Origin: Rutidosis leptorrhynchoides
Lineage: Eukaryota; Streptophyta; Magnoliopsida; Asterales; Asteraceae
Direction: 5' to 3'
Assembly: GCF_046630445.1 (NCBI RefSeq)
Contig: NC_092333.1
Location: 182,278,501-182,342,500, forward strand
DNA length: 64,000 bases
The position numbers and the translations under genes are program-made. Below are positions 35,690 through 45,813 of this stretch, in pieces. The notes under the pieces are model-generated. The model ran no database searches, had not been told where the DNA came from, and saw only the letters and a program-made list of their open reading frames with translations. Position 1 is the first letter of the stretch. Every line of letters begins with the position of its first letter.

Positions 35690-37034
35690 ACTTTTGGTTT
35701 CCATCGAACACCAATTCTATTCCCAATTTCTTTGAGGCTGACGCTGTTTGAGGATTCACTGATTTTTGCTGCCTCTTTAGATTTTGAATTAGATTTAGAT
35801 TTCATCCCGATGATTTTGGATGGTTTACGTGCTATGGAACAAGACAGGTTTCCTTTCTGACCACTTCTTGCTAGATGTTTAATGTGAAGGAATTTGGAGG
35901 AGCCTGTCCATCTTGCCCCTTGATCATTCCTTTTCGCTTTGGAGGTAGAGGAAGTAGAGCTTCATGCCACCCGTTTGGAAATTGGTTTGCTCGGTTCCTC
36001 AAGTTATGTGGGTTAGATGATGGGTGTCCAGAGAGATTACCAGCAAGTAATGAGTTGGTAGGAGTCTCCTCAATCGAATCCTTGTGATTTACCTTCGTTA
36101 AGTTATGATGTGTTTCTTGTGTTTCTTCAATAACATATGTATCAGGGATAGGTGATGGTTCAGATATAGGTGAAGGGGAGTCAAAAATGGATGGTTCCAG
36201 GTCAAAATTATTGGGAGATTGGTTGTGATTTGATGAAGGTGAGGATGGGGAGAGGGACGATTTCTGAGTCTCTTGATGATTGGAATTAGGGTTCAATCGT
36301 GGAGGTGTGAATTTTTGGGTGGCTGTGGTGGGAGGAGACACAGAAGGGGTGACGGGTGTGGAGGGTTTGAATAATGTTTCGGGTTATGTAGAATGGTTCG
36401 GGTTGGATAATTGGTTATCGGGTAGTTGGGTTTGTGTAGTAATTGGATGGGCTTGGGCTAACGTTGGAGTAGGCTTTCTTGGTGGGCTGGGTGTATGGGC
36501 CAGGGTAGGTGAAGGCTGAACGGTAACATCGATCGGGTCGGATCTATTAGTGTGGGTAGGGTTATCAACAGATTGTTTCCTGGAACCTGACATATCGCTG
36601 TTTCTCTTTTTATTTCCAGCGTTGGGAGTTGAAGCGTTATCATTATTGTCAGAAAAAGTTCTCCGAGTTTCCAAACGTTTTGAGTTTACCAATGAAATGT
36701 GACCCTCTGTCTCACCTTCTTCTCTAACTGGATTCCGGCTGCAATTTCGGTGACCAACATCATCGAACTGATTTTCAATTTCTAATTCAGTATCTGTATC
36801 ATTGTTTTCCAAATTTACGGACGACTTGACTGCATTATTGACTTCGTTCATGATAGATTCACCATCAAATTGATCTTCATCTTCTTCATTGTTAAAATCA
36901 TCGTTCCATTTTTCTGATGATGGGTCGATCATCTCCGCGTCAACTATGTCACTTAAGCTTTCAGAAACAAAAACAGGAACCCGTTTGTTTCCCACCACCA
37001 GGTTCACATGATCAAATACTAGCTCTGGTGCCGA
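35690..37034 (-). pseudogene. LINE-1 ORF1 (truncated)
   Basis: This is the C-terminal part of the LINE RNA-binding protein. It starts in frame at the element end (ELVFDHVNLVVGNKRVPVFV). An acidic stretch (NNEEDEDQFDGES) follows, then a long Pro/Ser/Thr-rich, disordered tail, a usual look for plant LINE ORF1 C-termini. One in-frame stop (TAA at 36384-36386) interrupts it and the same frame resumes. A second break near 35871 is a frameshift, after which the tail (KSKSNSKSKEAAKISES, ending RIGVRWKPKV) continues to about 35690. LINE-2 has the matching ending (GKKLGVEWGERL). The N-terminal RRM-like and knuckle parts are missing. Confidence 0.75.
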
Positions 37035-37046
37035 AAAATGGAGATT

Positions 37047-37243
37047 GAGATATATAATATAATAAAATCTTTATATTAAAAATTTTAACAACAGTGAATG
37101 GATTTAGAGTATACTAATTTTTAAAGAGAAAACTTCTTTGTAATTATGTGAGTTTGTGATCTGAGTCTGAGGTTGTAGTTTGAGTCTATAATGTTATCAT
37201 ATCAATTAAGGGATTATATCTTATTATGTAGATTAGTTTGTGT
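37047..37243. other. Old spacer between the two LINEs
   Basis: About 200 bp of AT-rich sequence left between two LINE insertions of opposite strand. No coding signal. Confidence 0.6.
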
Positions 37244-37253
37244 AACATAATAT

Positions 37254-37777
37254 ATCCTTCAATCATAAACGAACTTCACCCAACCTCACCTTGCAATCCG
37301 CCATCGATAGTGCACCCTACCATCTCCTCTAACCCTCCCAGCCAGCCAAATTCACTTAATCATATTCCCGATTCCTCAACTCTCATCTCCAATCCTGCTA
37401 AACCCCCTTGCCCAAAAAATTCAAGAAGTCATAATCAATCTTCCTTACCTCAACCTTCCCAACCCTCTCATCCTCCAAACCCTTCCTCATCTTCTAGAAC
37501 AATGGCAGATAAATTCAAAAAAGGATCCCAAAAAAAGAGCATGCCTTTTGGTTTGAAAACCTCTTCACGTATACTCAATTTCAAAAACTCTGCGAGAAAC
37601 TCTAAATCTCAACCTAGACTGCCAATCTCCAAGAAGAGCAAATCACTATCGAAAAAATCTTTAGGCTCATCAAAATCCCAACATCATAAACAATGTACTT
37701 CCAATTCGGAAAGCAGTGTGGGCATTGAAGATTTTGGCAAAAAGTTGGGGGTAGAGTGGGGAGAAAGACTCCACTAA
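37254..37777 (+). pseudogene. LINE-2 ORF1 C-terminal part
   Basis: Frame ending at 37777. It encodes a Pro/Ser/Asn-rich segment, then a basic region (KFKKGSQKKSMPFGLKT, SKKSKSLSKKSLGSSKS) and the ending FGKKLGVEWGERLH, which corresponds to the LINE-1 ORF1 ending. The basic tail would favour RNA binding. The N-terminal part was lost by 5' truncation; the open frame within the element begins near the truncation point. Confidence 0.75.
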
Positions 37778-37812
37778 ACTCCCCCAATCCTCGCACGATT
37801 AATTGTTGATAA

Positions 37813-38901
37813 ATGAAGATTCTATCTTTCAATATTCGTGGCTTCAAAAAGGATGAAAAATCCGAAAATAAGATCAATTGGTTCAGGAACTTGCGTATAA
37901 AAGAACTGACAGATGTAGTAGCAATACAAGAATCAAAGTGTAATGAAGTTTCAGATGCATGGATGGAACGAGTTTGGGGTTCAAAAGAATTTGGCTTCAT
38001 TCAAAAACCAAAGGTAGGTAAATCCGGAGGCATGTTTTTAATTTGGGATGCAAGTGTTTTCACGGTCGATCAAGCAGTCGAAGGTAAGTATTTTCTAGCA
38101 GTCAGAGGTAAATGTAAAGGATACGATACCGACATCATAATCACAAATGTTTACGGGCCACATAATGATGAAGGAAAGAAAGAACTTTGGGATAGCCTCG
38201 AGATCTTAATGTCATATAAAGATGCCGGATGGGTGATTTTTGGAGACTTTAACGAAGTAAGAATAGAGTCGGAAAGATTAAACAGTGTGTTTATAGAACG
38301 AAGGGCTGCCATGTTCAATAACTTTATCGAAAAAATGCAACTAGTAGAAATATCTCTACTGGGCAATAATTTTACTCGTTTCAGTGATGATGGTGCAAAG
38401 CTAAGAAAGTTATATCGCTTCTTAGTATCGAAAGATTTCCTCTACTCTTGGGGCGATATGTCAGCCATAGCTCTCGATAGAGGAACATCGGATCACTGTC
38501 CGATCTTGATGCGAAACAAGAACCTCGATTTTGGCCCAAAACCCTTTCAAATTTTTGATGCCTGGTTTGAAAAGGAGGAAGTGGAAAACTTAATTAAAGA
38601 GGCATGGGAAGTGCAGGTGACAGGCACCAGAAAGGACTGCATTTTTAGGGACAAAATGAAAAATATTAAAGAAGCCCTTCGAGCTTGGAGCAAGGTTAAA
38701 TATGGGAAGTTGGATGTCGATATTGAAAATGCTAAAAACAAAGCTGTGGAGCTCGAACGCAAGGTAGACTCGGGTAATATTTCTACCCCCGAAAGAGCAG
38801 AATGGATTGATGCGAGAGGTCAGTGGTTCAAACACGAAAAAGAAAAAAACTCTAATGTTATGACAAAAGGCCCAAATCAAATGGGCGATAGACGGGGATG
38901 A
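37813..38901 (+). pseudogene. LINE-2 ORF2: APE-type endonuclease
   Basis: Starts at the ATG at 37813, 35 bp after the ORF1 stop, as in bicistronic plant LINEs. Motifs: ILSFNIRGFK (Asn), AIQESKCNEV (catalytic Glu), TNVYGPH, FGDFNEVRIESER, and SDHCPILM (Asp-His). After about residue 340 the frame is lost. The conserved continuation (IKWAIDGDENSRYFHSSIKR) lies in another frame from about 38870, preceded by a TGA where LINE-1 has a Trp codon. So at least one frameshift and one stop separate this domain from the RT. Confidence 0.9.
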
Positions 38902-40476
38902 AAACTCGAGATACTTCCATTCTTCAATCAAACGGAGGAACAATAAAGGAAATATAAGAGGTTTGTATATAAATGGAGTGTGGGACGAAAACCCGGATGA
39001 CATCAAGGAAGAAACCTTCTGCCATTTCAAAAAAATATTTGAGCGTAACTCTGATTCGGCAAATGAATTCAATGGCCTGGGTAATCTTAGCTTTAAGACT
39101 ATAACCCCATCGGAGGCTGAGTATCTCGAATCACCATTCTCTGAAGGTGAAATTTGGGAAGCATTAAAAAGTTGTGATGACTCCAAAGCACCCGGGCCGG
39201 ACGGTTTCAATATGAAATTCTACAAAAAAATTTGGTGGCTCATCAAAGATGATTTGAGAAATGCGATCGAGTGGTTTTGGTCTAACAACTCAATTTCAAA
39301 AGGATGCAATGCATCGTTCGTGACGCTAATTCCGAAAAAGAATGACCAGAATGGACTCAACGATTATCGGCCTATTAGCTTAATAGGTTGCTATTACAAA
39401 CTAATAGCAAAGATTCTATCAAAACGAATCCGGATGGTGATCCCCAAAATAATTGGTGAAGAACAAAGTGCCTTCATAAAGGGTCGTCATATCTTAGATA
39501 GCATGCTAATGGATAATGAATCAATTGAAGACCAAAAAGTCCGAAAGAAAAATGCTTAATTTTTAAAGTTGACTTCACAAAAGCATTTGATTGCGTTAAC
39601 TGGGAGTTCCTCTTTGAAATGATGAGATGTATGGGTTTTGGATCAAAATGGATTAGTTGGATAAAAACCTGTCTCACTTCTGCTTCAATATTCGTCCTCG
39701 TAAATGGTTCTCCGACGAGGGAATTTTACCTTGAGAAAGGGGTCCGACAAGGAGACCCGTTGTCCCCGTTTCTTTTCATCATAGTAACAGAAGGTTTGAA
39801 CCTGCTAATAAAGCGAGCTCGTGATCTTGGCCTAATAAAAGGAGTAGAAGTTGGAGACGATAAAGTAATCCTATCACATCTTCAATACGCGGATGACACC
39901 ATTTTTTTGGGAGAATGGAGCAGACGTAATGCGCGTAATATCATGAAAGTTCTCACATGTTTCGAAAAGATGTCTGGTCTCAAAGTTAATTTCGGGAAAA
40001 GTAGCCTTTATGGGATCGGGGTATCAGATGACTCGTTAACTGATCTTGCAAGCTACATGGGATGTACTATCGGTTCATTGCCTTTTAAATACCTTGGACT
40101 CCCCCTAGGATGCAAAATGAATAAGTCGAAAGATTGGGATTTTGTGGTGGAAAAATTCAAAAACAAACTATCGGATTGGAAAGCAAAAAATATGTCCTTC
40201 AGCGGTCGAATTACCCTCATCAAGTCGGTGCTAAGTAGCCAACCGTTATATGCCTTTTCCCTCTTCCGCGCTCCATTGGGTACCATCAACTTGCTAGAAG
40301 GTTTGCGTCGTAATTTTTTTTGGGGGGGGGGGGGGGGGGGACGGGAAATACTCCAAAAATGGCTTGGATCAAATGGGATATCATTCTTAACTCTTATGGG
40401 GGGGGGGTTTAAACATCGGGTCGCTAAAATCCAAAAACCTAGCTTTAATGGGAAAGTGGTGGTGGAGATTCATTAA
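38865..40476 (+). pseudogene. LINE-2 ORF2: reverse transcriptase
   Basis: The RT core is read in two frames. The first (38963-39559) has DSKAPGPDGFNMKFYKKIWW, then PKKNDQNGLNDYRPISLIG and EEQSAFIKGRHILD. A one-base shift near 39550 then leads to FKVDFTKAFDCVNWEF. The second (39619-40476) has GVRQGDPLSPFLF and the catalytic QYADDTIFLGEWSRRN near 39890, then YLGLPLGCKM. At 40322-40340 a run of 19 Gs shifts the frame; the expected LNIGSLKSKNLALMGKWWWRF continues out of frame. All polymerase motifs are intact, but the copy is coding-dead. Confidence 0.9.
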
Positions 40477-40975
40477 CGAGAACAACACATTGTGGGCAAA
40501 AACAATTCAGAGCATACACGGGAGGGGTGGGGGACTTTCTACCTTCGAATCTGAGGGTCAGCACAATACAGTGGGTCTTGGGTCTATTTGGTAGGGTGTC
40601 AAAAGAATTGGGGCGGATTTGGATAAATTGAACATTAACTTTGCAAATTCTTTTGTTAAAATTGTGAGTGATGGTGGCAACACCTTGTTTTGGAAAGACA
40701 TTTGGCTTGGAAATCAAGCTCTCAAAACAGTCTTCAAGCGTTTATACAGGTTAGAAGATGACGAAAATGCTAAGGTAAAGGATCGGCTTGTAAAGAACGA
40801 AGATGGTTTTGATCTTAACTGGAACTGGAGGCATGATCCTATGGGCCGAACATCAGGCGAGCTAACTGATATGCAGAACTTACTTTAAGGATTTAAATTC
40901 GCAAATAATCACAAGGACTCATGGTCATGGAGCTTCGGAACCAGTGGAACCTTCTCTACATCAATCTTAAGATCA

Positions 40976-41542
40976 ATGGTGGATGAGATGTTGCTGCAAA
41001 ATTCGAGTCTAGGATCAGAAACTCATCGTATCAATCTGCTACCTCAAAAGTTAGAAGTGTTTATTTGGCGAGCTCATAGAAATCGGTTACCGGTAAGAGT
41101 GGAATTAGATAAAAAAGGAATAGACCTAGACTCCGTTAGATGTCCGGTTTGTGATGACGTGTTGGAAACTTTAGATCATGTGTTGCTTAACTGCAACTTT
41201 GCTCAAGACGTGTGGATTCGGTTATATCGTTGGTGGGGACTGTCATTTCCTTCGGGTATTAACATCCAGGAGCTTCTTCAAGGTAATGAACCATCCTTCT
41301 CGAAATCCTCCATGCTACGGAAGATATGGCAAGCGGTAATATGGGTTGGTGCATACAAAATTTGGAAAAACCGAAACAATAAACTTTTCAAAGGAACTAA
41401 TTGGATGGCTTCAATGTTATTTCAAGAAATCCAAGTAAATAGCTTCGAGTGGATCGCAAATCGCTCAAAGAGAACGTCGTTGAATTGGTTACAACGGATC
41501 TCGGAGCTAGGCAACATCCAAGTGGCTGTCGATCCGGGTTGA
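40976..41542 (+). pseudogene. LINE-2 ORF2: C-terminal zinc-binding domain
   Basis: Open for 188 codons, with LLPQKLEVFIWRAHRNRLPV, the CPVCDDVLETLDHVLLNC cluster, WGLSFPSG, VIWVGAYKIWKNRNNKLF and the end VDPG, the same ending as the LINE fragment at 7945-8508. The piece before it (40619-40888: VSDGGNTLFWKDIWLG) belongs to the same ORF2 but ends early at a break before this domain. The 3' UTR from 41543 to the A-run is about 170 bp. Confidence 0.9.
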
Positions 41543-41720
41543 AAGGAAAGTAGGGGCTGTGTATTACCTTTTTCGTCTCCTGTTTAGTCATCGAGTTAGT
41601 GTAGCATCTGTTTGGTTTTGCTAGCATATGGGCTAAACTTAAGCCCTCTGCTTGTAAACTTGTATGTACTGATTCAAAGTTTTAATGAATTCCATTTTGC
41701 CTTTAAAAAAAACATAATAT

Positions 41721-42160
41721 TGTTATGTCATCAATAAATTAAAGGGAAAGCAACATAGACGACATATGTGAATGATAGAGATGGAAAATTGATATGGCAT
41801 AGTGTTGGTAAACAAATCAAATTTGGATTGGATTTTATGTTATGATTAAAGTTGTAATTATAATTGACTGCTTACGAAAAGTCAAACCCCGTGATACCAT
41901 AACCATATGTTAGGTGAATCAATGATGTGGCATGCACTAATATCCTATGAATACAATCGCACACTTGTTGCAGTCACCACTCTAATCTATTTTCTCCACA
42001 AATTCAAATTATATTTCCTTTTGTGCGTGAGATTTTTAATTTTATTTAAAGATGGAAAATTATATTTTCCATTTTCTCAAACATTATGTAAGTAATTAGA
42101 TGAATGAATAGTTATTTGGTGGTTTCTTAAAATGTTTTTGATATTTTTGATATCAAAGTA
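41721..42160. other. Unassigned AT-rich spacer
   Basis: No coding or repeat structure that I can support. Confidence 0.5.
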
Positions 42161-42163
42161 TAA

Positions 42164-42978
42164 GGTAGCGTTTGATTTCAGGATTTGAAATCCATGAGAT
42201 TTCAAATCCCATGGTATTTCAAATCTTGGAATTTTAAATCCATCATGTGTTTGGTTCCACATTTTTTATTTATGGGATTTCAAAAATACCCATTTTATTT
42301 CTTTTATTGCTCTCAAAAAATTGTAGCTGTTGTGTTCGTTCACATTAGTCATCACTTCAAAAACTTAATGATTTCACACACATGTTACTTTTCACAACTT
42401 AAAATTCTTTTCTTTAAATATTAGTGAACAAATCTAACATCAGGGTACGTGAAGATTAAAAAGAAACAATCAATAATAGTCATATGTTTCAATTAGTTCG
42501 TTGAATCAAAAAGTACACATACATGTGTTGAACAAATGTAATTCCAAAATCAAAGAAAATAAATACAAAATTATAAACCCTAAATTGGAAAGGGAATAGA
42601 TATAGATGCAAAAATCTGAGAAAATTAGAATCTATAAAAAATATGAAGGTACCTATGATATTTGATGATGAGAAAATTAGAATTTAGAATCTGCTACTGT
42701 TCTTTCTTTTCTTGATTCGCAGGTACTCATGGAGAAAAAGGGATGAGTAAATTTTGGGGGGAAAAATATGAGCTCTGTTAGAGGTGGGAGTAAATACGAG
42801 GAAAAAAATACGTGGGATTTAAAATCCTTTCACTCTTTCAAGCATTTTAAAAACCCATATCCATGGGATTTTAAATCCAAATCCTTTCCTAAAAATCTTC
42901 AACCAAACATGTCATTTGGTGGGTTTTCAAATTCAAATCCCATCAAATCCCACCAAATACCACGTACCAAACGGACCC
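42164..42978. mobile_element. Tourist/PIF-Harbinger-type MITE
   Basis: 815 bp with imperfect terminal inverted repeats: GGTAGCGTTTGAT at the left, and GGGTCCGTTTGGT read from the right end. A 3-bp TAA target duplication lies at 42161-42163 and 42979-42981. GGGNCCGTTTGG-like ends with TWA duplications are typical of Tourist/Harbinger MITEs. The subterminal regions at both ends repeat ATTTCAAATCC / GGATTTGAAAT in both orientations. There is no transposase, so movement would need one from elsewhere. A hAT origin is possible but would require an 8-bp duplication, which is not seen. Confidence 0.7.
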
Positions 42979-42981
42979 TAA

Positions 42982-44140
42982 GTTTTAAGTGTGGAATCGT
43001 TTGTATTTGTTAATGCAATATTGTAAATAATGTAAAGTGTACAAATACAATGATTTATAGTGGTTTAGCAGATGTTAACTAATCCTACTAAATTAACTCT
43101 TCGACACATCATGTCGAGAGTTAGTTTCACTAAGCTATTCTCAACGCCCAGTGAGAATCCGATAACAACACTCGTTCTTTAAAAGTCACACAAATAATCT
43201 TTCTAAAGGAAATTGATTAGCTAAGTAAGATGATGCTCTTATTACAAGAACAAAACTACTTGATCACACCAATAATTCCTTCGGTAGTGAGTAAGAGTCA
43301 CACCAATAATTCCTTCGGTAGTGAGTAAGAGTCACACCAATAAGACGGATATTTCATTGGTGGAGAAATGAAGTTAGTGGGATTTCCTAAAACTGCGTGT
43401 TTTTTGTCTGTGGACTATTGGAATGAGACGGAGGTAGTATTTTTTAAATAACTCAAAGTTCTCTATTTCAAATTTATCCTTACTAAATGAATATACCATA
43501 ATACTACGGACTTAGGCAGTATATATGTTACAAGTTGTGGGTAATGTGATTTTGTAATATTTCAATAATACATATTGTTTTTTTACATTCAATATTCACA
43601 CAAATTCTTTCTGATATTCTCAAAAATATTTTAAAAGATAATGTATGTATTTAGTATTAATTATTATTGTTAATTATAATTCATAAGTGTTTTAAAACGA
43701 CAGGGTTTAATATGATTATTTTTTTTGTCAACCACCTAATTATACGGAGTAGTATTTTTCTGTATTGATATCGAGAAGAAGCAAGTCATCATTTTTACTT
43801 GTAGTTACTTCTCTCGAATTTGTTATAAAAATCAACGAGGAAATGAACTATATAAGCGGATTAGATTTCAAATGCCCCCATAGAAACAAAATTTTGAATC
43901 CGTTACTGTATATAATTCATCTAGTAAAAAAAAATTCTGGACTAATAACCAGTAACACCAGTGACTGGCATTCCTAGATCCGCCACTGCTTATGAATTAT
44001 AACTTGGTGTAATTTGTGTCAAAAGAAGAAGACGAAACTTTGAAAGAAAAGAAAAAGATGTTATCACAAATATGGAATTTAATGGTTAAGAAGAATGACA
44101 ACTTTTTTATCGTAATTTTTTCTTCATACTTGGATCCATA
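42982..44140. other. Unassigned spacer with a short tandem repeat
   Basis: AT-rich, no gene. A 34-bp unit containing AATTCCTTCGGTAGTGAG is tandemly repeated (about 43264-43340, two and a half copies). Confidence 0.5.
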
Positions 44141-44141
44141 A

Positions 44142-44146
<5 letters not shown>

Positions 44147-44230
<84 letters not shown>
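44147..44230. repeat. (TA)n microsatellite
   Basis: About 42 uninterrupted TA units directly left of the fold-back MITE. Such tracts are common insertion targets, and this one hides the MITE's target duplication. Confidence 0.95.
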
Positions 44231-44231
<1 letters not shown>

Positions 44232-44233
<2 letters not shown>

Positions 44234-44911
44234 GCAGGATCAATGGGGAAGTAACCAATCGGGAGAAGGGGGGAAGCAAATTTTTTTTTCGTTTTTTTTG
44301 AAATTTTTTTTTTCAGGCATCAAGATCACGAAAATATGAACATTTAGAAAAGACACTTCGTGATGAATGTTATTATTTAGGCGGGAAAACGATCGATAAA
44401 AATAACATTCAAGATAATATTGTTCGTGAAGAATGTTAACGTTTTTTTTCTTCATGTTTTGTGAAATAAAATTTAGCCCGATTTAGAGTTTAGGGTTTAG
44501 GGTTTGGTGTTTTGGGTTTATTCCATAAAACCAAAGCACCAAACCCTAAACCCTAAACTCTAAACCGTTCGTGTTAAAAACTCAATCTAAATCCTAAATC
44601 TAAACCCTAAATCTAAACCCTAAACCCTAAATTTCTAAACCCTAATATCTAAACCCTATAAACCCTAATATCTAAACCCTAATATCTAAAACCTCAACAT
44701 ACGCTCGAAAAACACGATAATTGTTATATATTAGTTCTTCGAGCGTTTTCTCGCCAAAATAAAAATATTTATCACAAAGTGTCTTTATTAAATGTTCATA
44801 TTTTCATCCAATCTATAATGTTCGTGAATAAAGTTTTTTCAAAAAGCGAAAAAAAAAATTTGCTTCCCCCCGCTTCCCCCCGATTGGTTACTTCTCTCTT
44901 GATCCTACCAC
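44232..44911. mobile_element. Fold-back MITE with telomere-like core
   Basis: About 680 bp. The left arm (GGGCAGGATCAATGGGGAAG, then TAACCAATCGG and GGGGGGAAGCAAATTTTTTT) matches the reverse complement of the right arm ending GATCCTACCAC at 44911. The similarity continues inward for about 190 bp (AAAATATGAACATTTA and AAGACACTTCGTG / AAGACACTTTGTG). At the centre is a perfect 28-bp inverted repeat, arms 44482-44509 and 44537-44564, made of TTTAGGG-type units, then more CCCTAAA-type units to about 44695. Long imperfect arms without coding capacity suggest a Mutator-like or other fold-back MITE. Target duplication cannot be defined beside the TA tract. Confidence 0.75.
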
Positions 44912-45127
44912 TATATGAATGTACAAATGGAAATTGTGACAACCTGGAAATTTCCGACCAAATTTAAACTTAATCTTTATATGTTTCCGACACGATAAGC
45001 AAAGTCTGTAATATTGATTCTCAAACTTTTTGAACTAATGTTATATATTCAGTTAACTTTTGACTATTGACCGACGATTCACGAACATCTATTTGTAAAT
45101 AGATAGATATATATATATATACATACA

Positions 45128-45197
<70 letters not shown>

Positions 45198-45394
45198 AAG
45201 TTAGAATATTAATTATTTATAAATAACTTGCAATGTGTATTTAAAAACTGATTTATGTATATTAATAAAGATATATACATATATATAATTTCAAATTATT
45301 TAGTAAACGATAGTAACATTCGTTTATTGATTCGATTGATATTTAGATAAGTTAACTAAAACGTTTAAGATGAACAAGTAAAATACTAATTTAC

Positions 45395-45520
45395 TACAGT
45401 AAAACACTAATTGCTACAGTAAAAACGACTTTGCTACAGTAAATACTGTTTGCTAAAGTAAAACACTATTTGCTACAGTAAACACTATTTGCTACATTAA
45501 ACACTATTTGTTACAGTGAA
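45395..45520 (+). repeat. Degenerate GCTACAGTAAA array
   Basis: About seven copies of a unit of 17-22 bp with core (T)GCTACAGTAAAACACTA, each slightly different, directly upstream of the palindrome pair. Confidence 0.85.
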
Positions 45521-45572
45521 AAATTATGTCGACAAACTAGAAAACAAAACGAACATGAGCTGGACACAAGTG

Positions 45573-45620
45573 CCATGCGATCGCATGGGCATATGCCTTC
45601 CCAGCCATGCGATCGCATGG
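45573..45620. repeat. Palindrome pair CCATGCGATCGCATGG
   Basis: The perfect 16-bp palindrome occurs at 45573-45588 and 45605-45620, starts 32 bp apart, in a GC-rich island of an otherwise AT-rich LTR. Confidence 0.95.
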
Positions 45621-45725
45621 AAGGCTGGGACAGGTGAGGTCCTATAAATTCGTTCGATTTCAGGCGAGTTTAAACATATATCCTTCTCATCTATCTATCT
45701 CCCTTTGTATATATATAATTATTTA

Positions 45726-45812
<87 letters not shown>
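45726..45812. repeat. (ATT)n microsatellite
   Basis: About 29 units of ATT without interruption. The long Ile or Asn frames over it are artefacts of the repeat. Confidence 0.95.

Positions 45813-45813
<1 letters not shown>

Larger units (their letters stand above)
34437..37034 (-). mobile_element. LINE-1, 5' half (ORF1 and endonuclease)
   Basis: This is the continuation of the LINE at 15034-17664. Across the Athila-like insertion the LINE frame resumes (KYFSNIF on the right, then KSINQDESCF on the left). The 5' end at 37034 is followed by the target duplication AAAATGGAGATT (37035-37046). The reading frame of ORF1 is open right to that end, so the element is 5'-truncated within ORF1. Confidence 0.92.
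37254..41712 (+). mobile_element. LINE-2: 5'-truncated plant LINE
   Basis: About 4.46 kb, from inside ORF1 to a short A-run (41705-41712). Target duplication AACATAATAT is at 37244-37253 and 41711-41720 (the first As overlap the tail). Content is ORF1 tail, endonuclease, RT, zinc tail. Shares most motifs with LINE-1 but differs throughout, so it is a separate, related lineage rather than a recent copy. Confidence 0.92.

Noticed and set aside
44461-44700. Interstitial telomere or ancient chromosome end
   Set aside because: The telomere-like units are few, mixed with variants, and lie symmetrically inside an inverted-repeat element.
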